From positions 62,001-126,000 of the forward strand of contig JALLLT010000021.1 in assembly GCA_025266875.1 (NCBI GenBank): DNA of 64,000 nt, given 5' to 3'. Shown one piece after another: positions 1 to 12,864 of this stretch. Origin of the DNA: Fennellomyces sp. T-0311. Lineage: Eukaryota; Mucoromycota; Mucoromycetes; Mucorales; Lichtheimiaceae. The notes under the pieces were generated by a model. That model saw nothing but the letters and a program-made list of their open reading frames with translations. It was not told the origin of the DNA and did not search any database. Position 1 is the first letter of the stretch. Every line of letters begins with the position of its first letter. Position numbers and translations under genes: made by a program.

Positions 1-1728
1 CCGAGTTCTCGACTGTTTCTTTATGGATGGACCTAAGATTTTGTTCCAAATTGGGTATGTACGGTGTTTGGGGGGAGCGTTGGGGCTGTTGTTTTTAAGA
101 AGGGGTGCACTAACGCGCATGCATATAGCTTAGGTAGGTTTATTTTTTACAAGAATTGAAAAAAAGGTGAGGTAATAACTTGTGTAATAGCTATCTTGAA
201 AATCAATGGTGAAGATTTGCTCCGTACTTCCGATGACGGAGCATTCATGAACGTACTGAAAAAGTACTTCAACTCGTTGCACGAGCCGTTGTACCCTGAT
301 TCTGAGAATGTTAAAGCACGCACGTTAACGGTAAGGGTATGATTATGCGTTTTGCATCTGTTTGGACAACTGACATATGCACACATGTATATACACAGAG
401 ATTCAATGAACTCCTATTGGTTGCATATCGCGAATTCAGCAGCATTACGGACGAAAAGATTCGCGAGCTGCGGCAAACACACCAGCTCAAGGTTGTAGCG
501 GGTATCGAATCGTTTGCCAAGCGGTCGACGATCCGTAATATTGACGAAACTGCTGGATTTAGCAAGGAAGAGATGGGGATCTTGTACGACAAATTCTACA
601 ATGTGCTCTACTATCGTCAGAAGCAACAAAAGGGTGATCGTATGGACTATTCAGAATTCGAAAAGTTCATTGGTAGCTTAGCCAACTGGGCCAAGTTTCC
701 TTCTTCAGACCAGCCAAGTGACCAGGATGAACGGCAATCAAAAGTGGGCAAGACCTTTATGGTTCGATTGTTCAAAAAGTTTGACAGAGGTGACCAAGGC
801 AGCGTGAATCTTCAGGTGAGTACATGCATTCTACGGAGACACACGAAAGCAAAGCATATGCTTCCCCCGCTTAAACCGATTACCCTTTTTTGTTATATAG
901 GATGCCATTATTGGACTGGGTTCAATTCTCAAAGGAAATCATAATGACCAAATCTCACTGTTCTTTGAGTTACACGACGTCGATAAGGATGACTATTTGA
1001 ATCGGGACGAGTTACTGCAGTTCTCCGAATCGTTGCTATGGATATTCCGAGACACTCCTGACGACGATGAGGGACAACATTTGAACGCGGTATCTTCATT
1101 CCTCCGCAATGCATTTGAGTACTCGGAAGTCAAAGAGGAAGGGTCCCAAGAAAAGTTCCTTTCACTAGCTTCATTGAGGCAAGTGTTGTTTACGTCTTCA
1201 AAATATCATGCCATTTTAACCACGGTATATATTAGAATGCTGGTCTTGGCCGACGAAGTGCTTGAAAGCTTCTTTGAGAATGAGTTCTCGCATTCGTTCC
1301 AATTGGTCGAAAAGGCGGCTGAGAAGCAGCGCAGTCTTGGCAGGGAAATCTTTGATAGTCTGTTTGCGACGGGAGTCAAGCTAGCCAACAATAGACCCAA
1401 GGTGGTGTCACCGACCATCTCATCATCACCTAGTAGCACCAGCGGCACTTCGCTAACCGCATTGTCCCCGGTTACCAAAACCGAGGATGCGACGACGACG
1501 ACGACAACGACGACGACGGAGCGGTCATCCGGCACACTCAGCCCCGCTGCCGATGAGCCACACCAACCAGAAGAGGAAGGCGGCAAGAAGGCATCAGAAG
1601 CCAAAGAGACAAAAACCAGAAAGGTGGAGTCGGACAGCGAAGAGGAGGATGACGACGACGAGGAAGGAGACGTGCTGGAGGAGGTGGATAGGTTACTCAA
1701 GGAATATGGCGACGACGACGAGAATTAA
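1..1728 (+). CDS. TBC-domain Rab GTPase-activating protein with EF-hand, 3' part (5' end outside window)
   Basis: This is the C-terminal part of a Rab GAP of the Gyp2/TBC1D8-9 type, which stimulates GTP hydrolysis by Rab proteins in membrane traffic. Exons as I read them: up to 54, 129-133, 191-330, 399-815 and 901-1728 (stop at 1726). The first exon gives the end of a TBC domain (VLDCFF, GPKILFQIG). The reading continues IGLAILKINGED only if a 5-nt exon at 129-133 is used. A canonical EF-hand loop (DVDKDDYLNRDEL) lies at about 970-1010. The tail is low complexity: a run of Thr codons near 1490-1520, then an acidic stretch (DSEEEDDDDEEG). TBC1D9-like proteins have the same order of TBC then EF-hand. 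The 5' half, including the catalytic Arg and Gln fingers, is outside the window. Confidence 0.85.
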
Positions 1729-1953
1729 AACGAATTCCGATAACGATTGGGCCCACTTTCATTTCTTTACTCTCCTTTTCATCACTATCCGAGGCGCTTC
1801 CCCCTTTCCGTTGCCCGGGATTACATTGTTGTTGTTTAAAGTGGCTGGTGTATATTAAACAGACAAGCACAGAAAAAAGATAACATTTTCGACTGGCCCG
1901 TCGTTTCCCTTTTCTTCTTTTCTCTTCATTCCTTATTTTCTATTGCTTTTTCG

Positions 1954-4900
1954 ATGACCATTTCACAAAGATCTCCCTCGCCTCCGCCTCATTTCTTTCA
2001 TGCAGACAAACCACCATTAAGCACACCGACACAGCACAAATCGCTCACCCGATGGTTAAGCGGGAACAGCAACAGTCTATTTCGCTTCAGCAGTGCCTTG
2101 GGCCGTCGCCCTGGTGCCGCACGCCATTCCGTAACAGCCACGTCGCCATCTACACCACAGCAACCGAGAGGGCGCTGGGATAAAGTAATATTCACTGAAC
2201 AAGCGGGATCGCGAGTCAGCAAGACTCGCCAAGAAAGCGCAGTAACCGAGCCAGCAATGGGTACATATACTTATATATTTATACATAAAAGGCTATTGCC
2301 GCCCTTTCTCTTCTTTTCTTCTAAACGCCTCTTAACCTTACAGACGGTCTAGAGATCAGCCGAAGCAACACCACATCCGAGCCACATAGTCGAATGCTCC
2401 AGCAACAGAGGGCAGACGAGAACGATGCAGCCTATTTATCCGTAGTCGCCCGCGAATTCCGACGGCGAATCGTGCTTGTCGACCGAGTAAAAGACGGTAT
2501 AGAGTATAAGAATGTCTTTGACGGACGAGAGGCTGTGGTAATTTCTTAGCAGTGCCTTTTCGTTTGTTCTTTTTTCAAACACCAGACATTAGGATAAGCT
2601 CCTGAGCATTATTCCGGCGCAGTACCGACAGCAACGTGATTTGGCGCTGCGAATAGGGCGAGCACTTGGTGCCCAACGGTTTTTCCACGACGTCAATTAC
2701 GAAAGTCGATTGATCGATACGGACGCAGAAATATATCAGTTTTACGACGAAAACGATTACTTTAGTTCCAACAGCAGCGATGATACGAGCAGTGTCATAG
2801 TTTCTGCAGGTACCATGACAACTGCAAGTAGCAACATGAGTGACTTATCGTCAGTGACCATGTTGCGCGATGGTGATGCGATTGCTGCTGCCGCTGCTGC
2901 TGGACGTACAGATATTGAAGATGACGACGATGAAGAGGCCGAGACATGGACTACCGCGCCCGCGGCTGGCTTGCCCACTGGCGTTTTCACAGAGCTGACA
3001 CAATGCTACGTGCCACTGTGTAGTACTCGCCCTGGGCCATGCTATAGCGCCGTCTGTCCTAAGCGGGTACGTGTTTATAAACAGAAACAAAGAATAGGAA
3101 GCTAATGTTGGAATACACAGAGAGCAAAGCCTCGAAGGCGACCGGAAAGTATCGATGCAAACTTGACACGATCCACGACGCATGCATATTTGCGCGAACA
3201 AGAACAAGAATTATGGATGAACACTGTCTCCAAACAAATATTTGAATCTGTTTCTCCAATGGAACGCAAACGTCAGGAAGTCATATTTGAGCTGGCGCAG
3301 ACCGAGGCTTACTTTGTCAGGGAACTCGAATACGTAAACAAGGTACAGTGGATATTTGTGTGTGAAAGAATGCAGGTGCTAAAGTTTCTTCTCCGCGCCA
3401 CAGATGTGGATAAAGCCATTGCGGCGAAAAGATATCATCTCTGCAGACCGTAGGGAGAAATTTATCAACAAGGTTTTCTGTAATATCATGACGATTCATG
3501 AAGTCAACCTGCGGTTCCTGTCTGCGCTACGAGCACGACAAAGTGAAGGGCCCATCGTCGCACAAATAGGCGATGTTGTGCTTGATTTTGTGGTAAACCT
3601 TGAGCCTTTCCTTTTATATGGATCGCGTCAGCATGAGGCGAAATACATGGTGGATATGGAGCGCGCCACAAACCCAAAGTTTCGTTCTTTCGCGGAGGTA
3701 AATGTAACATCCAGATCCCGGAAAGCGTGTCACTAACTCTGCATATTAAAGGAAACTGAGCGCCACTCCTCATCACGCAGGTTGGAATTGGATGGCTACC
3801 TCACCAAACCAACAACTCGGCTTAGCCGATATACGCTGATTCTAGATGCTATTTTGAAATGTACCCCGGCTGAGCATCCTGATCAAACCAATATTCCCAA
3901 AGCTACTGATACCATCAAGCGATTTCTGACCCGTGTCAATGAGGAGAACGGCAAGGCCAAAAACCGGTTCGATCTGGATCGTATTGAACAGAAACTGCTA
4001 TTCAAAACAGAAAAAGTGGTACGTGTAAACAATTGCCTCATTATTTTGATTGACGCCGTTTTTTGTGTTACAGGATCTGCATTTGGCCGACGAAAACCGC
4101 CAATTCATCAAACAGGTCAAATTACGCAAAGCTCCCAACCCAGACTCCCCCGAATACCACCTGCTTCTGTTTGACCACTACCTCGTCATTACAAAAATCA
4201 AGTACATCAAAAGACATGAGCGCTATGTGGTGAAGCGTCGGGTAACGTGGTCTAAACAATCAGAAAGACATGCGCTGTACTCATCGTCCTAATAATAGCC
4301 AATCCCGCTGGAATTGCTTGATGTATCACTGCAGCAGACCAGTCCCCCTCGACGTTCAAGTTCGATACTGATGCAAGTTGGCCCATCAACGTACCATAAC
4401 CCCGGCGTCGCCACCAGACCATCTGTAGACTTGAATCGTGACGATGCTAACGGTACAGCGACGCTTGCTGATCCTTTAGCCCCTAGTAGGCTCGGCTACC
4501 CAATTACATTCCAGCATTTGGGCCGTCGAGGGTCTGGGAGTATCACGTTATTCGCGTCGGTGTACCCTATCTTGAAGCTGTGGGTGGACCAGATAAAAGT
4601 CCAACAGGCAACGAAATTCAAGTATCGGCCCATCTTTGCGATTGTCCCTGCAATCCAGCAGCACCGGTTTCTACTCGAAATGAAAGTCAACCACCTTGTT
4701 ACGTTTAGTAAGATATCCGAAAGGACAAGCTTGTCGGCCAAGTACTTATAACTATGTACAGATGATGGACAGCAGTATGTGATGGCTACAGATCAAGGCC
4801 TATTTGTGGGACACACCGGTGAATCTAGCAAACCTCAGAAGGTGTTGAGTCTCGACAAAATCACCCAAGTCCAAGTACTGGAAGAGGCACAATTGCTGCT

Positions 4901-5908
4901 GCTGCTTGCAAACGGTACACTTTGGGAATATGGACTGGATGTAGTGAATGGTAGACCAGAGGATCAACCCGAAGGCCGTCGCATTCAAGCCCATGTGCCT
5001 CATTTTCATGTTGGCACAAGTCTGGATCGGAAGCTTGTTTGTGTGCCACGCGTATCACCACTCACTTCCACAATCACCACGTTCGAGCCGTCACGCCCGC
5101 AGGAGTTGTTGAAAAGCAAACGGTTTTTTGGCAAACTGGTCCGAGGACCTGCGTCTGGTATCCATTTGCGCCGATTCAGAGATTACTATATTCCCGACGA
5201 AGCGTGGAGTGTGGAGTTATCGACGACTCAGCTGCGAATCACTTGTCCACGCGGCGTGGTTATGGTGGATTTGGAATCTAGTCAACCGCAACGTAAGAGA
5301 ATTTAATGTCGACAGTGAGCGATGGACTGATTGCTGTATACAGAAATGCTAAACCATGCTGACAAGTCGTTGAGTTTCGTCACCGAACGCGAGAAAGACG
5401 AATCTCGCATGAGCATACGACCACCTGTCAAACACATTGCAGTGTTTCGAACGCCACGCGGAGACCACCTTGTTTGTTACGATGGTAATATACATGGAAA
5501 TATTTGCTTTGCACAATCTAACAATCTTCATGTAGAGTATGCATTCTACATTGACAGCAAAGGCAACCGGGTGTACAGGAACTTCCGTATAGAATTTGAA
5601 GGTGCTCCGGAAGCGTTTGCCTTTATGTATCCATATGTCATTGCGTTCGATCCCGATTTTATTGAAGTGCGCCATGTTATCACTGTAAGCTTTTTTTTTG
5701 CTCTGTGCGATAAGATTTGCTCATTCTTGTTTAGGGCGAACTGGAACAAATTATTCGCGGCCACCAGATCCAATGTATCAACAACGGACACAAGAGCGAA
5801 ACGCCCAATATCTACGGCGTCATGACAGATCCAGTCAAACCATCCTTCCAAAACGTTTTCCAGTTGAAACCGCTCTTCGACGACGCTCTCGTTTCATCTT
5901 TATTATAA
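1954..5908 (+). CDS. Rho guanine nucleotide exchange factor, Rom1/Rom2 type (DEP-DH-PH-CNH)
   Basis: This protein would load GTP on Rho1 and so drive cell-wall integrity signalling and glucan synthesis at the cell surface. Eleven exons: 1954-2260, 2344-2537, 2593-3066, 3121-3342, 3404-3697, 3752-4018, 4074-4241, 4299-4707, 4762-5292, 5344-5684 and 5735-5908; phases agree throughout and give 1126 aa. A DEP domain occupies about aa 125-215 (start FRRRIVLVDRVKDGIEYKN). The RhoGEF (DH) domain spans about aa 370-560 (QEVIFELAQTEAYFVRELEY). A split PH domain follows at about 580-745 (HLLLFDHYLVITK). A citron-homology (CNH) domain fills the C-terminus (YVMATDQGLFVG, VEYAFYIDSKGNRVYRNF). This order is that of fungal Rom1/Rom2. 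The ATG at 1954 is the first in the frame and is preceded by CT-rich leader; a further 5' exon cannot be excluded. The N-terminus (aa 1-100) is Ser/Pro/Arg-rich and probably disordered. Confidence 0.9.
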
Positions 5909-6227
5909 TACATTCTTTCACCGCTAATTACACCACCACCACTGCAATCATACCGCCCTGCACCTCCCCTTCTACTTACTATTATATTACTACTATCATT
6001 ACTTTTTTATTTTACCGTTTACTATATATCGTTTCCATGTACACATAGCCCCGCTTGTAGCATTCTTTTTCTTAAATATCACTGTATGTAGCCATTTATC
6101 GCAAAGCAAATTCTCACGTAATCATTGACGAATGAGATTTTAGCGACCCATTCGCTTTTAAAATGACGCGATTTAAGCTAGTTTGCGCCTCTCTCTTTAT
6201 CTTTTTTTCTCACAATAACTTTTCATC
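5909..6227. other. Intergenic, T- and TA-rich
   Basis: This short spacer joins the 3' end of the RhoGEF gene to the start of the dioxygenase gene. It is T-rich with ACC/ATT runs near 5930-6010. I see no RNA gene or conserved site other than likely 3' UTR and a CT-rich leader (6187-6215) just before the next ATG. Confidence 0.5.
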
Positions 6228-7544
6228 ATGGCAACACCCGCCCTCCCAGTACTTGACTTGTCAAAGTTTCGACCAAACGAGCCCAACGGAGCTGCCTCGA
6301 CTCAAGAGTTTCTCCAAGAACTGTACACCGCCATGCATGAAGTTGGCTTTTTTTATGTCCGAAACCACGGCGTGAAGTCCGAGGTACTTCAAGCCGGCTT
6401 TGAAGCCAGCAAGGCATTCTTCAAGTTGCCACTGGAAGAAAAGCTCAAGATTGAGAAAATCAACTCACCACATTTCCGTGGATACACCCAACTATGTAAG
6501 GGAGAAAAACTTGAATCGTCGAATTCTGCGCATAAAACTCATCTGTTTTTGTTCTTACGTTAGTTCATGAAGTCACTGATTATAAGCAGGATAACCGGTA
6601 AGAGTTAACAAAGAAAACGATTACAAATCATGAGTTATTCTCACGCTTTGCTCTCAAGCGAACAAGTTGATATCGGGCGAGAACTTCCTGCTGATCCCAT
6701 TGAAGGAAGTCCCACTTATTCATCCATGCGTGGTCCCAACCTCTGGCCCGATAACATGCCCGAATTCAAATCTTCTGTTTTGGACTTGATGAATGCCATG
6801 ACAGATGTGGGGATCAAAATTTTGAGTGCCATGGCTAAAAGCTTAAAGATGATTGACGAAGATGCGTTTATGGCAATGTTTGGCAACGACTATACGGTGC
6901 GCATGAAATTGACACGATACCCCGGCATGAAGAACACAGTTGAAAAACCTTTGGAACATGGACTTGGCGTTGGACCACACAAGGTAACTTGGCAACCAAA
7001 GAATCAAAGCAACTTTGTTTTCTAATGCAATAGATAAGGATTACGGATTTTTGGCATTGTTGCTGCAAGATTCCATTGGTGGACTTCAAGTCCAAACCTA
7101 CGACGGAAAATGGGTTGTAAGTGCTACAAAAAGGCAAAGCCGCTGTGTGTAATAATATTGAGTACACATTAGGACGCTACACCTATCCCGGATACATTTG
7201 TCGTTAACATTGGCGAAACATTGGAACGACTGACACACAAAACATTTATCGCCACCACACATCGGGTATTAAATAACCCAGAAGCAGTTGACCGATTCTC
7301 GATCCCGGTCTTCCTTGCACCATCCCTCGACACTCGTGTGCCACAAATTCTTGCGGATTCCCAGGACAATACGAAAGCGGTGGTCTCAGATGTCAAAGAG
7401 AATCAATTACTCCAGGATGAAATTTATGGCGTCAACGAATTGAATGGATTTATGCGCAGTCATCCTCATGTCCGTGATCGCTGGTATAGCTTTGATGAGG
7501 AATCCAAGCTATGGTCTCGTCGCGCAACACCCCTCGTGTCTTGA
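6228..7544 (+). CDS. 2-oxoglutarate/Fe(II)-dependent dioxygenase, isopenicillin-N-synthase-like
   Basis: This enzyme belongs to the IPNS-like oxygenases, which use Fe(II), O2 and 2-oxoglutarate to hydroxylate or desaturate small molecules; the substrate cannot be read from sequence. Five exons: 6228-6495, 6564-6597, 6659-6983, 7039-7116 and 7173-7544, giving 358 aa. The N-terminal DIOX_N region begins LPVLDLSKF and contains VGFFYVRNHGV. The iron ligands are visible as the H-x-D of GPHKDYGF and the distal His of ATTHRVLN. The 2OG-binding R-x-S is RFSIPVFL. The motif DTFVVNIGETLERLTH is typical of fungal members. The second exon is only 34 nt. The intron before exon 4 uses the later AG (7037-7038), which restores HK-DYGF. 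The length matches the family. Confidence 0.88.
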
Positions 7545-8459
7545 TCTGTAACTTAGAGTTATTTCGAAGCGTGTTCCAGTGTATCAATAGTATCATAATA
7601 AATTTGAGCGCGTTTGTTAATGTGCTGACGTATCTGGTTCCATGCAAGAGACGTTATCTTATCATACTTTTTGTTACCATTGAAAAGTCATGTCATATTT
7701 AAAGTCATAAGGAGCCAGTAATTTACTGGCTGTAGCACGTCATATAATGTTATTCTTGCATACACTCTTCCGCAAGATGGATATATGTTGAACCTTACAG
7801 ACTCGAAAGTCAATTGCCGATGAGCGACCCTGAAAAATAATAAGTGACTCATTCGGTGCGTGGGAATTGATGGTTCATAATAGGATGTGTTCCCATAAGG
7901 TTGGTAGCATCACATTTTTAATATGCGATTTGAATTGTTTTTGGTAAGATACCAGAATTTTACTAATGGTAAAGATCAATGTGCCTGTATTCAACGTCGT
8001 GTGGGGCGGTACGTATTAGAGAAACAGATAAAATAGGTTTATCAAAACATCAGTAGAAGACACTGAAATAGATGTTTTCCCAGCAAAACTCTGAAGGTCA
8101 ATGCAATGTAGGTCTGTACTTTATTGATTCGTGCTAATTAGGCTAATATCTTTACTTGGGTGCAGGTGTCAAACAGTCGCAGTATCTCAACAGCCACGCG
8201 CACTACTTTAGCTGTGTGATTCTGTCGCTCTTCATTGAATTGACTGACGAGATTATCATGAAGCAGACCATACATGTGCTTGCGGAGCTACTTAATAGAC
8301 TTACAGGTACAGTATATGCTACTGAATACACATTTTCTTCGCTTGTAAAAAGACACACATCACGCAACTCTGCTCACTACCAGTCTCAACAATGGTGCAT
8401 GAAGTGGGACTGACCATCCTGGTGGGCTACCGGGAAATCAGGTAATTAATTGCAACCAA
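7545..8459. other. AT-rich intergenic region with a perfect 19-nt palindrome
   Basis: No gene is recognised. A perfect inverted repeat with a single central base lies at 7713-7731 (arms AGCCAGTAA and TTACTGGCT), about 170 bp past the dioxygenase stop; it could fold in the 3' UTR. An 85-codon open frame at 8156-8413 (central part SCVILSLFIELTDEIIMKQ) lacks a known family and may be a leftover of the mobile sequence that follows. Confidence 0.4.
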
Positions 8460-9034
8460 CCCCTTCCACCAAGCATATGACAAGATATCCAAAAGGCAAG
8501 GTACACTGAACAACCCATTTGCTATGGCCATCGAAAAGAAGCATGACAAAGAGTTCACCTCCCGCTACAACAAGTTCAAAACGATTCGATGCCTTCGACT
8601 ACAGCGTGTAGTCGATCCGACCTTATAGCTTGCGGCCATTACCAACGATCGGCACCGTCTGGTCAAATGAAGAATGCACTGGCTTCCATCATATCCATTG
8701 AAAGAGTGGGCGTGCGGTGCACCTGCGGCATCCAGAGAACACTATACCTTATTCTCATTACTGCATCCACTACACCAAGAACTAATCGATGCATGTGGTC
8801 CAATGCCAAATCTGAGCGACGAAAAACAGCCATTTGATCACATCATGAACAACCTTCCACGATCGAATACTGGATAACCCGAGGCAAATGGACGATACCA
8901 TGGCCAGCACTGATTAAGGTTCTAAGAAAGATCGACAAACTAAGTTATAAGGATGCTGAATTCAACGATGACGAACTGGACCCTGGGGAGGCATTACAAG
9001 GCCCAGGCCCAGCAGCTACCGATAACCGAGATTG
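8460..9034 (+). pseudogene. Non-LTR retroelement relic, 3' end of the pol ORF (copy A)
   Basis: The translated strand reads, with stops and one frameshift, as the C-terminal end of a LINE-type pol protein. Recognisable blocks are LRLQRVVDP, TNDRHRLVK, HWLPSYPLKEWACGAP, LIDACGPMPNLSDEKQPFDH and, after a frameshift near 8870, GKWTIPWPALIKVLRKIDK. The same sequence of blocks occurs on the minus strand at 52.0-52.6 kb (LRRTQIVDP, MNDRHRLHN, NWRLYWLAP, LMDAFGNIPELDAD), so the two support each other. The K-stop-RMHW here aligns with NWRLYW in the other copy, which fits a TGG to TGA change. The reverse transcriptase core is missing. Clearly non-functional. Confidence 0.6.
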
Positions 9035-9142
9035 ATAGACTTATGTTTTGCTTTCCATCCTTTTAATCAAGAAGGCCTGTCTTTTCCCAACAGGGGTTTT
9101 TCAGAATGGCATATGATCTTTTACTTGTACATACACGTTTGT

Positions 9143-9219
9143 ACCGCAAGGAAGTGACCATATCCCTATAGAGACAGGTCTACTAGTCTTCCACCAATAA
9201 ATACAATACTTTCAACTAT
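9143..9219 (+). repeat. Retroelement 3'-tail motif, copy A
   Basis: This copy starts ACCGCAAGGAAGTGACC and ends CTTTCAACTATA. It is the most diverged of four copies in the window (others at 51685-51759 minus, 61708-61782 and 62756-62831). It lies about 110 bp after the pol relic of copy A, in the place expected for a 3' UTR or tail. Confidence 0.55.
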
Positions 9220-11877
9220 AGAGACGCACAGCTTAATGCTGCGTATTACATACTTTCATCTAGAGTGCAGACATACATGTCTATCTTTTGAGACATATTT
9301 TTGTTTGTCGTAGGTATACTTTATTCTTTAATATTGGGCCTTGGTTTTCTATAATGGCTACATTCGATAGATTCTGAAATGTCCACACAAGCTCTGCTGC
9401 TTAATGCAATTTGTGGGAATCCTCGAATTGGTAAACTTGGGGCTGGGAACGTTTTCGCATTTTTTTATATGGTCCTGTCCACTGCAGAGCTTGCACAGAT
9501 TGTTGAAGCAAATGTGCCATCTTTTGAAAGTTTATGACCAGAGTTTTGAGCGAAGTGCACCAAACATTTTCAGGTATGTACTTAAATTTTCAGCGGGTAT
9601 TACCAAAATTCGATGCGTATGCGTCGTGCCATTGCGCTTACATGCCCTATATATATTTTTAAATGATGATATAGACGACTCAATAACTTAACGCGTAGAT
9701 GAATTTTTTCAAATGCGTGCCTACATGGTTGTAAAAGTAGCCAAGCCCTAAGGAAGCTTGCGATAAACTACTGATCAGCGTCATTTATTATACACAATTT
9801 CATCGATAATCTCCCGCGAAAACTAGATAACTCTCCCTGTATAGAAACTCCAATATAGTTGAAAGACTTTAACATCCTTGAACTACTTTTGAAGATTTGA
9901 GCCTTTTCTAATTCTTTTCCCAACGCATAAGACACGTTTGCAATGCTTCTGTTGACTGTCTTCATTTGAAAGCCCTTCTCGTTGATTCTCTATTCAGTTG
10001 TTGAATGAGGCTGATAGCTAATGCCCACTCGAGTATACTGTCGATGTATTTCTTTTCGTTTTGAATCTTGCTCCTTTTGACCGTCTTTGTGTGATTTTCT
10101 TTGAGTCACTCTTTATTTTTTGCGTTAATTTCATGTTGGGCGACCGATATTATAAACGTGCATATAATTACTACATTGTGCTGAGATGGTTTAGCAATTA
10201 GTTCGAACTTCACAAGACCATTTCCAGGCATTCGGTAGGCCGGAAACGTTGCTTTCTTGGGCGCTTTTTCCGTGGGAATTAACCTTCACATACCTCTTAT
10301 TTACTCTTCCTGGTTTGCTCGCCAATCAACTACTTCCGGAAATGTCACAGTGTCTTCACAGCAGCAAAGTGGCGGAAGTATCACACAGCTACCGCGAATC
10401 TTGCTTTTCATTTGAGAATCACAATTGCTGGCGTTGGAATACCCAGTATGCGAAAATTGTTCACTTGTTTTGTGTGATTGCTGCATTTATCCATCACATA
10501 CATACACACCTATTCACCTTTATGGCAATACGCGCAGGCGCATGCTTTATACTTCATTGCTACATATTTGACACCTCATTTGTGATCTCGTAATATCCTT
10601 ATACACTAGTAGTAGCATTATTAGTTGCTTCTATATCGGTGTTGTGTGGGCATTCCAGGCCTTCCTTGCAACTATTATTATAAAACCTTTAATGGTGTAC
10701 TATGCCGTATAGTAGTACTCGTCCTAATCTTCCAAATAATCGACGTTGGTTAGGGGATACCGCTTTCGCCCAATAAGTCGGTCAACTTGAACAACAAACT
10801 GCCCTAGTACTCTGCCGTGATCATATAAAATCTGAATATGCTACACCTTGTTACCCTCTCTAAAATAGAACGGATCAGCTTCCAAGAACGTCACGTTTCG
10901 GAGCGATGCGATCGCTTAGCATGCTTGCCTTCGATAGGAAAACGCTTCTTGAATCGTATAATTTGTATTTATAAATTCTTCACGTGCTGCAACAAAAAGG
11001 AGGTGAGCTCTTCATTAATTGATATCGGTACTCTGCTCAAAAGTCACGCTCGTGGATTGTTGAGTTACCATCCTGACCTCTAGTCACCTCTGATAAAACC
11101 CAGTAATGCATTCTAAGGCTCTTACAAGACCTGTCGCAACTCTCATAACAACCATAGCTAAACGAGACGGAACAGCGGAGTGTGAGGGTGCGCTTTGCAA
11201 GTTCTGCCAATCCATTCTTATTGTCCAAGGTGATGCAGGTTATATCAAGTCAATAGCCCATATCAATATCAAGCTGTCAGAGATACTAAAACATGGATAG
11301 CCTTTGCAAAACAACGTCGTCTCATATTGAATTATCGTAAACATGTACCTGCTCCAATGCAAGGCATGGAGCTACAAGATATTGTAAATCGCATGAGCCA
11401 GAGTCCAAATATCTGTTGTAGAAAGAGCACCAAGGCTGTGAATGCAAAATGGCCAATTTCTGCGATGCTAACAGGAAAGTAAACTTTCAAAGGAATGACG
11501 TATCGAACAGAGGCAGCGCCAAAAATTGCAAGCCACTGCAGTTCTTTTGTATAAGTAAATGGATATGCTCGAGTGCATCGTGATATTTCCTGTTGGGTTT
11601 GTTATTGACAAGACCGGATAAGGCTACTTTAAGCGTGGTGAACTCGGTTTTAAGCGGTGTGCGAGAATAGAAAATGAAACACTGTGAACCACAAGCAGAG
11701 GATAATGTGTGGAATGTGTGGGCTTCATGTCGTATACAGGATTAGTTGGAAATTGCTCCAGTTAAATTACTACTGTCTTACCCCGTACAAGCTAAGCTTC
11801 ACCCGATCATCTGCATGCGAATTTGCACAATTGACGTATCTCTCTGTAGCAAGTGTCGATTGATTGCCTGAAAGACC
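9220..11877. other. Gene-poor AT-rich region
   Basis: I see no gene that can be supported. Several short open frames exist (for example 10249-10593 and 11037-11228 minus) but show no family, no start context and no matching splice sites. A stretch at about 11290-11400 translates to FAKQRRLILNYRKHV and could be decayed coding sequence. Confidence 0.4.
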
Positions 11878-12864
11878 CACCTCAGGAAAAAAAATTCAGA
11901 AAACGTTCAGACAATCATAAAATATTCAGTGGCAAATTCAGTCATTCAAAAAAAAAAATTCAAAGAATATTCAGACGTTCAAAAAATATTCCCAAAATAT
12001 TCAGAGATAAAAAGACTAAATACTTTAGCTTTATCGTATATATTGTAATTTATAATCTATAGGCAGATCTTCATTTGGTGAACTATTCTTATGCACCCAA
12101 TACACGTATTGTCTTGTACCCGATCCTATGCACGTCCAGCAAAGCCAGCTATGTCGTTTATGTCCACAACAATGTACTTTGATGCTCCAGGTTCTGTCAT
12201 ATACGGATACGGGCCATTGATTTTTGTAGTGCGGTAGAGCTCGAGTTAGTAGCTTTGTAAGCAGTTACTAAGAGAATGTCGTTCATTTCGCAGTCAAGGC
12301 ACATGCAATGTAATCGACCAGCAAACATATGGTGATGCAGTACATGAGCTGGATGTGGATGCTCGCGGCTTCGAAGCTATGCTGTCCAGTGACGATGAGG
12401 ACGAACCTTTGGCCGGACGCACGAAACCTCGAAACGAGCATCAAGAATCGGAACCAGTTGCTAACGACAAGGGCAAGGACAAGACAGCAACAGGTATGTA
12501 TTGCAAGTAACTACAAATGAATATCATCTTTACATTACTGTTTTATAAGAAACGTGCAGAAAAAAAAAGCGTGGTCGAGCCGCGAAGGCGGTCAAAATGG
12601 CGAGTTTGGCAGCGGTAGAAGAAGTACCCACCAAACAAACGCTCCAAGAAAGCCACTGCTAAACAAAACTGAATGTGCAATGCGATAAATGTGCTTTAAT
12701 AAAGATGGCAGTGCCAATGGTTATGAGCAAAAGCAATATGTATATAATGGATCCCGTTAGCTATGATTCCTGTATTCAGAAAAAATTCAGAAAGAATTCA
12801 AGTCAACGTTCAAATTGAATTTTTTAATGGCCGAATTTTTTCTGAATTTTATTTTTCTGAGGTG
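11878..12864. mobile_element. 987-bp terminal-inverted-repeat element with subterminal TTCAG repeats
   Basis: The left end starts CACCTCAG followed by A-rich sequence with AAATTCAGAAAA. The right end is the inverse (AAATTTTATTTTTCTGAGGTG in part), so the ends form imperfect TIRs. The trinucleotide ACC flanks both sides (11875-11877 and 12865-12867), a possible 3-bp target duplication. The left 130 bp contains many copies of TTCAG or ATATTCAG, and the right end has the complementary CTGAATTT and the like, as in subterminal transposase-binding arrays. No transposase is present, so the element would be non-autonomous. The superfamily cannot be named. It encloses the two-exon coding fragment at 12292-12662. 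Confidence 0.6.
12292..12662 (+). CDS. Two-exon coding fragment carried inside the TIR element
   Basis: An open frame at 12292-12493 ends in a GT donor (phase 1). A 56-nt intron (12494-12549) leads to a second exon 12550-12662 that ends with TAA, in consistent phase. The first part is acidic (LSSDDEDEPLAGR). The second begins with a basic, nuclear-signal-like stretch (RKKKRGRAAKAVK). No start codon is clear; the upstream side has an AG (12291) that may be another acceptor, so the N-terminus is probably missing. No family recognised. It may be a captured host gene piece or the remainder of the element's own gene. Confidence 0.4.
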
